Assembly (NCBI GenBank): GCA_015499985.1
Contig: JAAAUF010000267.1
Coordinates: 1 to 43,967 of the forward strand
DNA: 43,967 nucleotides
From: Haplosporangium gracile
Taxonomy: Eukaryota; Mortierellomycota; Mortierellomycetes; Mortierellales; Mortierellaceae
Direction of reading: 5' to 3'
Shown piece after piece: positions 32,466-43,151 of the stretch. The translations under genes and the position numbers were made by a program. Every line of letters starts with the position of its first letter. The stretch's first letter is position 1. Under the pieces are notes generated by a model. That model was not told the DNA's origin. It was given only the letters and a program-made list of their open reading frames with translations, and ran no database searches.

Positions 32466-34707
32466 TCAGGCATTCACAGCCACGATGCCCCCTCGGGAAA
32501 CACGGATTGTCCCAAAGCCATAGTCCCCATCCCGAGAAGGACTCGACCGCCGGGGGCGCATCACAACCGTAGCATCCCCATCCATCACATTGTTACTGCT
32601 GCTCTTTTTCCTCATCGTCGCCACCACTGACTCGTCCTTTTCTTTAGTCTCCTCCTCCTCTGTCCTGACGCTAATGGGCTCTTCCTTAGCCGCCTTGCGC
32701 TCAGCAGCAGCAGAGAGACTCGCAGCAAATTGGACAGACCCCAACGCAATCCGCCGCTTGGAATCTCGCATAGACGACGCACGGCTCAGGCGGGCACCCC
32801 CCAAACCATCGTTTCCTCCAGAGAAGCCCTGGCTACCACGACCATCGTTCAAAGGCTTCCTTGCGAGGGCGGACAGGGTCTTGTTGCTGTGGATAGGGAA
32901 CTTGTACGTCGAGATGTCCTCATCGCTACACTCTTCCAACAGTTGCTTCATCGTCTTTGTACCTGTCGTCGGCGCCGCGGAAGCAGACACGGCAGCGGCA
33001 GCAGTGGTGGAGGTGATAGAGGTGGTGATGGCGATGGCTGGTGGTGACGTTGTCGTCGTAGGAACAAGAGCAAGAGCAACTGGAGAAGCGTTGTTTTTGT
33101 CGATAATGGAACTCTCAAAGGCCGCAAGACTGGCGATAGACTGACCAGAGGGGAGGCGAACAACTCGAGGACGACGATGACGGTTGGTGTTGACTTGAAT
33201 CTGGGGCAGCTCCATACCAAACGTATCGTTCGAGGCTGTAGGTGATTCGGGGGTCTTGTTTTCGTCAGCCGACTTTGCCACAGGGACAGTAACCTCGTAC
33301 TCGCAAATAATTCCGGCCTTTTTCTCCTTGAGACTCTCCTCACCAGTCTTCAGGAAGATAACAGCGGCGGGGGAGACAGCTGGTTGTTCATTGACCGCCT
33401 TGACAGCATCAGTAGTGGCGGTAGCGGTGGTGGCGCTCAAACCAATAGCAGTCTGTTGACGAGCGTGGTAGTACCGAAGCTGCTGCTGAACAAACTTGTG
33501 GAGCCAATAGACATGGACCAAAAGCGCCATGGTGCCAACCTTCCAGCAGAGTCGTGACTCGACGTTAAGGAAGAGCTCTGGCAGGAGGACGATAGGGTAG
33601 ACGATGCGGGCCAAGAAAAACGAGGTCGCAAAAACGACATCTGAGCGGAGTCTAGGAAAGATGTGACCCGTGGCCAAAAAGATTGTCGACACTAGGTAGT
33701 TGCAAGATGAAAAGGGATGAAAGTGGAAAGAAAACGTGCTTGTAATGAGTATTCGTCGTTGGCTATTCCATTGGGCCAACGTGCGTTGTGCAGCTACTTT
33801 CGTTTTCCATTATGCTCATCCGTGTTTGTGATGAATATTGCTCGTTGGTTGTTCGATTGCACCAACGTGCGCTGTCCAGGACAACACGCTTGGTCTTTTT
33901 TTTTTTTGTTTCCCACATCATGTTCGTGCTAGGCTTGCAACAAACAATATTATCTACGCTCTTGCGAGTTTTACCTTCAATGGGAGTTCCCATGGCAAAA
34001 AGCGTCGAAATATTACCCTGAGCAGTGGCCCAGGACATGACGCCCAGATAGAATAGATGATGTGCCCATCCCGACAAAGGATCGACAAAATCGCGGTAAT
34101 AAACGCACCCCAGTACCAGATCACAGATTAAGTAGCTCACAAAGTATGCGCAATACCCCGTCGCCAGCCCGGACTCGCGAGGGAACCTGTGCATCGACGC
34201 TAGTAGGAAAGAGGGTGCTGTGTTGTCCGGATGTCCTCCCGGAAGATTCCATTCAATCTCGGAGGAAAGTGTAAACGTCCCGGTGAAGAGGACGATGGAT
34301 GAGAACAAGGAGAGGACCCAGGAGAGAGCCTTCCGGTTCTGTCGGTTCTTGGTAGGATTGGCGACTTGGGGGATGTATTGCTTGAAGAGGAAGAATCCGA
34401 TGAGTTGGAGGACGAGGCCGGTCAGGAAGGTGAACGTGAAGGTTGAGGTGTTTGGGTTGAGATCGAAGCTGCAAACGAGCAATGGTTCCTGACGAGTGAA
34501 AAAATAGGAAGAGGGGGAGGTAGGTGATGATGCCAGGAAGGACGAAGATGGGGAGGAGGAGGAGTGCGTTGCTAAGTTGCTTATGAGAGAGTAGTGCGCA
34601 TATTTGGAGGTGTCATAAGCTGAAGAAGGGGAAGAGAAAAGGGAGGATGCCATGTGGGAGACGGGACAGGACAAGGGTCCGCTTGTGAGCTCGTTGATGT
34701 CGATCAT
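32466..34707 (-). CDS. TLC-domain membrane protein, copy A
   Basis: Multi-pass protein of the TRAM-LAG1-CLN8 (TLC) superfamily, whose members handle or sense lipids; the substrate is unknown. Minus-strand exons 34707-33975 and 33691-32466 give 652 residues. Helices include FTFTFLTGLVLQLIGFFLF, ALSWVLSLFSSIVLFTGTF, YFVSYLICDLVLGCVYY, HHLFYLGVMSW, VSTIFLATGHIFPRL, FFLARIVYPIVLLPEL and MALLVHVYWLHKFV. The canonical pattern D..LG..YYRDF.....WAHH contains the conserved Asp and the paired His. The C-terminal 250 residues are a cytoplasmic-type Ser/Ala/Thr-rich tail with basic patches. Start is uncertain: an upstream in-frame ATG at 34764 would add 19 residues. The intron position (after GTPIEG, phase 1) is identical in copy B. 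Not a ceramide synthase by any motif I can see; closest in style to TLCD proteins. Confidence 0.82.
33736..33879. repeat. two copies of a 58-base element inside the copy A intron
   Basis: 33736-33793 and 33822-33879 match at roughly four of five positions. Each copy keeps the inverted arms CGTTGG and CCAACG around a 13-base variable centre. Confidence 0.75.
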
Positions 34708-36708
34708 TATGCAAATGTGGATTGTAAGATACAAAGTTAAGATTGGAGAGTGGAGAGTGTGCAAGGGGTACTGGATGACAAAGAAGGGATATTAATCAAA
34801 ATTAGGTAAGGATAGGAATAGAGGGGTTTAGTAAAAAGGAGTGGAGGGGAGGAGGTGGGGAAGCGGGTGGAGAAGGTGAGGGAAGGTATGTTAGTTCGAA
34901 TACCGTTTTTGATAAAGAAAGAGCGAAAGGGGGAGGATGAAGAAGGTTTTATAAGAAGGGTCGAGAGGATCGTTAAGAGAAAGAAGAGAAGAGACAGGAG
35001 AAGAGAGAGGAGACAAGAGACAGGAGAGAGCCGATGGGCCAAGAGAAGGAGGGAAGAGATGTGGGTAGCGAAAGATTAAAAAAAAACCTCATCGGACTGA
35101 CGGGTGACCTGTCCAGGAGGTTGAGGTTGCATATCCCGCTGGGCTGGCATCAAGCATTGGCATCAAGCATTGGCATTGCACACATTTGCACACACAGTAA
35201 ACACAAATAAACACAAATAAACACAAACAAACAAATAAACAATCGGCATTTGGCATGAGCCGTCTTGCTTTGCTTCGTATTGTACCGTATTGTATCTATT
35301 CTTTACCTTGTCCCGTCGTGTCTCGTCGTGAAGTGTCTTGAGTTGTCTTGGCTTCGCCGCATTGTAAACCGAACACTCACGTTCACGTTCTCCCTTCCCT
35401 ATCGACTTGTCTATTCTCCGCTCCGCTTACCCTTGCTTTCGCTTTGGTTCACTCGCACATGGTTTCAACTCATGCTATCTCCTCATCTTATTCTTATTCT
35501 TCTTTCGCGTGATAGATGTCTTTTTTAACTTCATCCACTCTGCCGCGTGCTCAACAAGTATTCTTCTTCAAGAGAAATATAGTCTCTTGCTTTTTTTTTT
35601 TCCCGAGAAATAAATAAATGAGAAGAGAGGGAGAGCCGCATGTTCGCATCAACACTTCAATAGGGGTGGAAAGGAATAGAAAGAAGATAGCCCAAAAGTC
35701 CAGCGCAACATCCCGCGTAGCTCAAAGAAGTGCTTGCAATCCGATGGGAAAGGGATAATCGGTCCTAGTGTTGCGAACTCAAAAAAAAACAAACATTTTA
35801 GCCCCTCCGTCTGTGTGTCATGTCAAAGAAAAAAAAACGTTCAGATGATGTGGCCATGGGACCTGCACGACGCACTCTCTCTCTTCAAAATAAAAAAAAA
35901 AGCAAGGCAAGGCAAGGCAGGGAGAGGAGAAGTAATGCGCAATAATAAAAGGGATTCATTCAAACGCCTGTGTACGACCATGCACAAGCAACAAAAAAAA
36001 TGAAAGGGAAAGGCAGGGTAAAGATGTCATGCCGTTGACCATGGGGTATGCTTGTTCAATGTAGAGTAGACACAAAATAAATAAAAACAAAATAACACGG
36101 GATAGATCCGATGGGATACAAGTATTGTAGATTAAGGGATAAAGAAGAAGAAGGGTTTTTTGGATGTGGGTGGATGTGGGTATCATGGGATATAACTGGA
36201 AGATGAATAAGGGCGAGCGAGAGAGGTAGAGTAGTAGAGCATGATCCCCGAGAGGCATTGACACGCACTCTCGCTCGCTTCCACTTTCGGCTTTGTTCAT
36301 CCATTGACATACAAGTTGTAGCAAGAGAGCCAAAAAAAAAAAAAAAAAAAAAAAAAGGTACAGGTATTCCACAACTATCCCTCTCTCGTTCTCCTTTACC
36401 CTCTGCCTTTCCCTGTAGGATGGACGTGCAGTCGAGACGCAAATCCGTTGGATCACATAATTGCTTTTCGTAATCCTTCGAAGCATCGCGAAAGAACTGT
36501 AATCTATTCGTCCGAAGGTCACTCACACGCAAAACACGAATCGTTCAATAGCGTTGGCCGCACGTTTTTGACACCTTCACAGCCTCTTGGACAGCTTAGA
36601 AAAAAGAACAAAAAGTGTCCAAGTTGCAAACGAAACAGGAGCAACAGAGATGTAGATAAGTGTATTCGTAGATGTGACTGAAGAAAAAACCAGCGGCTGT
36701 TGACACGT
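34708..36708. other. intergenic region between the two TLC genes, 2.0 kb
   Basis: No gene supported. 34740-35080 is purine-rich (leader/promoter side of copy A). 35147-35195 has GGCATCAAGCATT-type short repeats and 35195-35240 AATAAACACA repeats. 35900-35925 has GGCAA units. A 24-base-class A run lies at 36332-36356. Open frames near 35956-36532 on the minus strand are broken by this run and look spurious. Confidence 0.5.
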
Positions 36709-39107
36709 TCAGACTTGAGGCTCGCTCCGACGACTACCACGATGGCTAACGTTGCTATCCGGATGGGGTAACAACACGGCCTCGTCCTGTTTTCTCTTGT
36801 TCGACAAGGACGACTGGTCCGCCAACCACGGATCTTGTTCTCCGTCCTTGACATGTGTTTTTTTGCTCATCAACTTGCCAGTAGCAGCATCTACATCGAC
36901 AAAAGATATCCCAGCGCTCTCAACAGCAAAGGCCATAAACTCCTCCTTGAGCGCATTGGCCATCACCCTCAGCACCGTGCACAACTGCTGCCGTCGCTGC
37001 TTCTCCGCAAACCGTTTCTGGGTTTTAATATAGAGCACGAACCAGTACACATGGAGCGACAGCGTGATGGAGTACAAGAACGCGACCGACTTGTCTGGGT
37101 AGTTGTAATAGACTTCGTGCCAAAGTAGCGAGACATATCCGAGACGGGTGGTTAGGAAACAGGCTAGGTAGGAGCGCTCGATGGTTGGTGTTCGGAGGTG
37201 TGGAAACATTCGTCCATAGGCTAGGAAGATGCTTGATGCTGTTATATGTACAACGTACCAGACCACATTTGCCCACGTACAAGAGGTACACAAAGAGGTT
37301 AGAAGGGAAGAAAAATCATGCACTTGCATGCATGAGCGACTCTTCTTGTATGTCTCTTTCTGTATTTACCCCTAGCAAGCCAAGGAGAGAATGGAAGGGA
37401 GGCAGGGGGAAAGGGGAAGAAGAAACCATGGTAGGGGGTATAATTCTTCCTTCTTTCCTTCAAACCTCCTTTTTTTTGACCTTCCTTTGTGTTCCCTTTG
37501 TTCTTCTTGTCCTCCTGCTAAATCCCATTCACCCATCAGCCGATCAAGCCCATGTCCTTGAAAGAGGCATGCCACAGCAGCATGCCTCAGCATATGCTTT
37601 CCGGCCTGAACTAAGGTCATTTACTGCCCTTTCATGCCTTTTTTCAGCATGCCATCAACAACCGCAACAAAACTCGTCACGCCTCACGCAGCAAAAACTC
37701 AATTCCTTACTCTTTTGTCTCTCCATTTAATTCCAGGCCCTATGCCACGATATCGTGATGCCATGATGCTATACCATATGCCAACAGAGTACAAGAAACA
37801 AAAAAAAAGCCAATTGCCTTATTCCACTCTCACTAACACTCCTTCCCTTATCAAACCTCTCGGCCCTTACCTTCAATGGGTGTCCCCAAGATACAAAACA
37901 CCGACAACATATCGCCGGCTCTCATGTGAACAACAATGAAGAAATAAATAATATGATGGATCACGGTCGAGAAAGGTTCCAATTGTCGACGGTAGTGAAT
38001 CGCGCCCAGAATTAGATCGCAGACTAGGAAGGCTTGAAAGTTTGCTGCGATGATGTGTGGGCCTATGCGGGCGTCGTCTGGGTAGTTTTCAAGTGAGAAG
38101 AGAAGGTGCGGGCGTTTCATTTGGCCTTGGAAGGTCCTGTGGCGTAACGACGGTTCCTGTTGTTGCTGTTGGTAATGCTGTTGTTTCTCCTGTTGGTATT
38201 GGAGGCGGTGGTACTGTTTCTTATGTGTTGAAGAGACTGGTGATGATGAGGACGGGCACTTTGTTGACTTTACCGTCGGGTGAAAGAAATGATGCTGAGG
38301 TGGGATGGGACGATCATATTGAACAAACCGATGTTGACGCCCTTCATGCTGATGCCATTCTTGCAGCAGCTGTTGTTGTAGCAGGCGGGAGAAATTGCTG
38401 CCATCTGAAAAGAGCGAATTCAACAGTGTCCCAAATCGTCTTAAACCGCTTTTTCTTATTTCCGTTAGAGTAATAGCGGTATCCGTCGTGGGAAAGTCTG
38501 AGAAGCAATAATACTTGGCCGGCGACATCGAGGAAGGGTCCATCCTCATGAATGACGGCAGTGTTGGGAGTAACGCCAGGGCTCCGGCCTTAAGGAGCGG
38601 GTAGCAGATCTGCCTTGCCACCGCGACAGCTCCGGCCGCCGCTGTCAACCCCAGATCCACATTCAGACCTATCCCCGTTCCCGTTGTTCCTGTCGTGGCA
38701 GTTCCAGTAGTAGAAAACAGTGTCGAATGGACAGAGACGGAGGAGGGATGATAATCGACGGCGGCGTTGAAGACAGTCCTCAAATGGGGGACCTCATATA
38801 TCCCCGCAATCGTAAAAAACAAAGCTGAATAAAACCCCAACACCCAGGACAAGCCCATTCGGTTCTTAGAGAGGGACGGGTTGAAGTACCAGGTTGTATA
38901 GAATAGACAGGGGAAGAGGATAAGAGAGAAGAGAAAGGTTGTCCAAAAGGGGTTGGAGATCAAACTCCAGTCTGACGGGTGGAGCCGCGCGTCATCCCAG
39001 CCTAGGAAGCGGAGGAGTGTTGGTATTGTAGGGAGGAGATGGTGAAGGCCTGTTGTTGCTGGTGGGGATAGAAGGTGACCAGGAGGAAGAGGGGAGTAGG
39101 TCGCCAT
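36709..39107 (-). CDS. TLC-domain membrane protein, copy B
   Basis: Second TLC-superfamily protein, 588 residues from minus-strand exons 39107-37871 and 37238-36709. Helices include FWTTFLFSLILFPCLFYTTW, MGLSWVLGFYSALFFTIAG, FQAFLVCDLILGAIHYR, TVIHHIIYFFIVVHM, ASSIFLAYGRMFPHL and SITLSLHVYWFVLYI. The conserved D..LGAIHYRRQL.....IHH carries the paired His as in copy A, and GTPIEG sits at the shared exon junction. Unlike copy A it has an insertion of about 220 residues between the second and third helical regions, including a hydrophobic Ala-rich stretch and a Gln/His-rich low-complexity segment (QQEKQQHYQQQQQEPS). The C-terminal tail is shorter (about 110 residues). The intron is 632 bases. 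Function is inferred only at superfamily level: lipid-related membrane protein. Confidence 0.8.
37564..37757. repeat. cluster of perfect palindromes in the copy B intron
   Basis: GAGGCATGC (37564-37572) and GCATGCCTC (37580-37588) form a 9-base perfect inverted repeat with a 7-base loop; AGCATATGCT (37589-37598) and CACGATATCGTG (37746-37757) are perfect palindromes. CATGCC or ATGCC recurs several times in between. Confidence 0.75.
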
Positions 39108-40076
39108 CGTGTGTCTGCTGATGGACTGAAAAGCCTATGAGAGAAAGAGGCTGTTGAGAGAGAACAAGGGGGAGAGAAAGAGACAGAGAGAAGAGAGGGA
39201 GCAAGTGCACAAAATAACGGCTGTGAAAAGTGGGGTGGTGCGGGGTGTGTTGCAGGCCCAGTCAGGATAGTAATTGCAAGAAGGAAAAAGATAAAAGTTG
39301 AAAAGCTGAAGAGATAAATACAATTTTGTTGTTACAGGGGGGAAAGGGTTGGATGTGGTTCAGGGACGAAGGAAAAGGTGAAGAAGCGTTAAGGCAGCGA
39401 GGGGACCACTACATAGAGGAGAGGAAGGACGGGATGGAGACGCATAATATATGCAGAGGTACAGTACAATACATGGAAGAAGAGAAACAGTGATGGACAG
39501 GTCCCAGACATCCGTGTGAATGGTGTGTTGTCTGTAGAGGTCATGTGCGAAGGGTGTCGATAACAGACTGCCAGGTTGGTTCCGATATGTCCTTTATACT
39601 TTAATGTGCTAAGCACAAGAATAAAAGCTCGTTCCTCTAATGCCTTTCGTTTCCGCTCTTTCTTGACCTTCCATTGCTCTCATCCATTCTTACATCGACC
39701 AATCGCTGACCATTGCATCCAATCGCCACCAATTGGCGCACTTTTGCGGTTCACCTCTCTCGTCTTTCACCGGTCATCTGGCAAAGGAGCAAAGATCGTC
39801 ACTCCTCAACGTGATTGTCATGTCAATCATGAAGGTGCGTACGCTACACAGGCCTTCTGATGAGACTTATCATTATTGCATGAAGTACGGTTGCACTTTT
39901 GATGAACGTGGTTTGTTTATTACGAGTTTGAGTATTTGTGAGTATGAGTATGTGCTAGTGAATGAGTAAGATTACTCTCCTTGCTCGACAAGGGAATAGA
40001 TCGACGAAAATAAATCGCTCTTTTTTGTCTGCGCGTGTATTCTGCAAAAAGAAAATCAAGTCGCGTATTCGTTTCT
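39108..40076. other. intergenic region, 0.97 kb
   Basis: Promoter/leader of TLC copy B on the left (purine-rich 39130-39200) and 3' flank of the secreted-protein gene on the right. No gene seen; the small frames near 39576-39969 lack recognisable content. Confidence 0.5.
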
Positions 40077-40871
40077 TTACAGGCCAGCAAAGAAGCTAAC
40101 AACAGCGACAACAAGAACAGCACAACCCATCCCGTAACTGTTGCCCTCAAAGCCAGACATAGCACCAGATCCCTGGGCCTTGAGAGGAGTACCGGCAGCA
40201 GTCGGGGCAGCAGCAGGGGCAGCAGAAGCAGCGGCGGTAGCCGTACCAGTGGCAGCGATTGGAGGAGGGATAAAGGCGGTGACGGAGGGGATAGGTCCGG
40301 TAGGCACATTGTAACCAGTTGTGATGCAGCTGTTCTGGCAGGCGACTGCTCCTGCGCAACCCTCCATGCAAGACAAGATGGAGTCAGCCTTTTCTTCAGC
40401 GGCTGTCTTTGGTCCAGCTAAATGTATGTAACATTGGAAGGTGGGGAGGAGGTGCAAAAGGAAAAAAAGGATAGAGTCGTTAAGATTTTTTTGTCCTCCG
40501 ACTGGAGTTTATGCACACTGTTCGAGAGCACTACTAGAACAAAGCAGCATAATAGAGAAACACGAAAAACAAGAACTCAACTTACGTGGGGGGCTAAGGG
40601 CTTGACCTCCATTGATGACAGCGTCAGAGAGTGGGGGGTCGGCAGCGGCAATGGCAACAGAAGGTTCGGTCGTCGCATCAGCCGCCTCGGGGGCAGGAGC
40701 AGCAGCAATATCATCAGTCGCTGCTGGTGCTGCTCCGGCATCATCGACAGTCTCTACCTTGGCTTCTTGTCCTCCAATATGATTGATACGCGAGTTGCCG
40801 ACGCCAGAGACAGCAGCCAGGGCCACCCAGGCGCACATCGAGAGCGCGAGAAGAACAACATAGAAGCGCAT
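40077..40871 (-). CDS. small secreted Cys-motif protein with GPI-like tail
   Basis: Not assigned to a known family. Minus-strand exons 40871-40586 and 40417-40077 give 208 residues. It starts with a signal peptide (MRFYVVLLALSMCAWVALAA), then an Ala/Asp/Glu-rich region with little predicted structure. Exon 2 has a compact Cys motif, ADSILSCMEGCAGAVACQNSC, with spacing CX3CX5CX3C at residues 112-126, followed by a Pro/Thr/Ala-rich stalk. The C-terminus has small residues (GSGAMSG, GNSYG) and then a hydrophobic end, CAVLVVAVVSFFAGL, the layout of a GPI-anchor signal. This suggests a cell-surface or wall protein. The mature protein has four Cys in the motif region plus one in the removed tail. 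Gene context gives no further hint. Confidence 0.8.
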
Positions 40872-43151
40872 GGTTAATTTCGCTTATAAGGTAGTAAGTG
40901 TCTGTGAGGAAGGCGAGGGGTGTCTGTGCGTGGGTGGATGGAGAAAATGCAGAGAAGGAAGAGAAGAAGAGCGCGCTTTGGGAAGGAGAGATGAACGAGT
41001 TTACGGAGAGATTTGAGAGTAAAGAAAAAAAGAGAAGAAAAAAAGGGAAAGAAGAAAAATAGAGTAGGGAAGGGCGTCGTTTTTTTTTAAATAGACATCA
41101 AGAGAGAGAGAGAGAGAGAGAGAAAGAAAGAGTAAGAGAGCTACCCTGATCTACCTTGTTACTGATGATTGAAGGAGGAAAAAAGTCGTCAGGATCCCAG
41201 TATGAAGTCCAAAGGCACATTAAAAGAGATGGCGCTTGGAAAATATGCGCAATAGCACAACGAAAGAGACGCGAACGGGGTCAAAAGAAAATGGAGTAGG
41301 TAAGACGGCTCTTACTCTCTGTATGTATCATTTTTCAAGGGTGAAAGGCTAGTTGACAAAGAACTCAAAGAAAGGAAAAAAAAGGAGGAGGACCATTTTG
41401 GTGATACTGGACACTGGCACACTCTTAGGAGGCGGTGGTGTAGATGAGAGGAGGGTGCGTAAAGACATCACAAAAGAAAGGGAGCTTCGGTGAAAAGAAG
41501 GGTCAAAGTGGTGAGGGGCCAAAAAAAAAGAGAGATAGCAAGGAGGTTGTTTACTTGTATTTTGTCTTCGTTCTTCTCTTGTCTTGAGGAGAGAGAAGGA
41601 AAGGGGGCAAGAAGGAGGCCAGGAAAGCCAGGAGGGGACTCTTTTCTTGTTATCAATACTGCATGGAAGAACAACTAGGAGATGGTGCCCATTCTGGACA
41701 TGGGTGTCAAGAGGCATCTTCGAGAAAAATGTGTGTGTATGTCCATCTCTGTTCTTCATGCAGTTCATAGGAGAGACATTTGCGCGACAAATGCACTTGG
41801 CAGCACGTTGTGGTTGTCTGTTATCCAAGGGCCATACGCAAAAAAGCACGCATTGCCAATGACCACAACTCGGAAAGCAACCCTGCGAGAACTAACGATA
41901 ACGGCACTATCGTTGAATGGTTGAAGGGGCAGAAAAGAAGAGCTGGGACATGGATAGTAAAATGAGTGCAGTTGGTATAAACACTCTCTTTTCTCTGTCG
42001 CCTCTTTCTTGTCCAATTTTCATTTTTCATTTTTTTCTTTCGTAGCGTGTATGCCTCCCATGCACCCATCAATTGAATATTCGCACTTTCACTCTTGAGT
42101 TGGCGCTTGTCAATGAGCACAGGGAAGGGAAAAGAGAAAGAAAAGCGTTTCTTTTGTGCGGTTCATGCATCCAAAGGGAATGTATGGGGTCTCAAATGAG
42201 GGGCGTGGTGGGTTCGAAAGAAATATGATGATAGGGAGTAGTAACATGGGACGCGAAAAGGAAAGGGCCAACAGCATCTCATCTCCTTACTCTCTTTCCC
42301 TTCTCCTTGACTTTCTTTGTTCCATACCCTTCTGTCTCCGCGTTCAAAAATCTCTAATTCGTGTTTTATTGCGAAGGAGACGCGCACATCCCCTTGAAAA
42401 TAATAAACGAAGGCTACTCTTGTCTTAGACAAAGATACGACACATACCTAAAACCCAACAAGCACAAAAAAGAAATCATTATTCAACCCTTTGTCGGTCA
42501 ACAAGTCCTTCTTCTTTGTCCTCCTTCACTAGTCCATTGGGGGGTTTTTTGTTGTTGGTTATAGAGCGGCGACCAGGGGAAGAATGAGGAATAAGATTGG
42601 GAACAAAGATGATGGGCCTTTAACGCTTTGGTAAGTTGAGCAAAAACAAGAAAAAAAATGGGAAAAACGGATTAAGGGATCAAATGGTGTGGATAGTAGT
42701 CTTGATGGCTCACGGAGAGAATCTGAGCTGTCATCCAGGCTGGCTCCTGGTTCATGAAGTCTTTAGTTATCTTTTCTTCCGACAAAAACAAATAGAATGT
42801 AAACGTGCAAAAGTCGTTCGCGTTTGAAAATTTTTGTTGTTGTTGACTTAGAGAATAGTCTCCAAAGAATCGAACTAGACATCCAAAGGACCTTCTTCCC
42901 TCCTTTCATCGTCTCCCTGAAAGTCTCCCTGGGAGCCACTTCCTTTCCTTTGACTTGCAACAATGATACGCCTTTTTGTTCTCTTCTTCCCCTCTCTCTC
43001 GTCGTTGTCATTTGAGGGCAGAGCGCAAAAGTACACAATATGAACCATTGAATTTATTTTTCATTTGTTTTTTTAATAAGCAAGAAAAAAACACCAAGTA
43101 GGGTCTTATCAGATGAACAGGAAAAGAAAACCCAGGTTGCTTTTTATTTGC
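40872..43151. other. intergenic region, 2.28 kb
   Basis: Longest stretch without a gene I can support. 40890-41070 is purine-rich leader of the secreted-protein gene; 41101-41123 is an (AG)n microsatellite. Between 41160 and 43000 several short open frames exist on both strands, but none has recognisable domains or phase-compatible partners. TTTATT at 43053-43058 (AATAAA on the minus strand) lies 94 bases past the eS10 stop and is its likely polyadenylation signal. Confidence 0.5.
41101..41125. repeat. (AG)n microsatellite
   Basis: Uninterrupted AG dinucleotide run of about 11-12 units upstream of the secreted-protein gene. Confidence 0.9.

Noticed and set aside
36056..36532. Overlapping open frames on the minus strand near the A run
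   Set aside because: Both read through the homopolymer as poly-Phe and show no family features.
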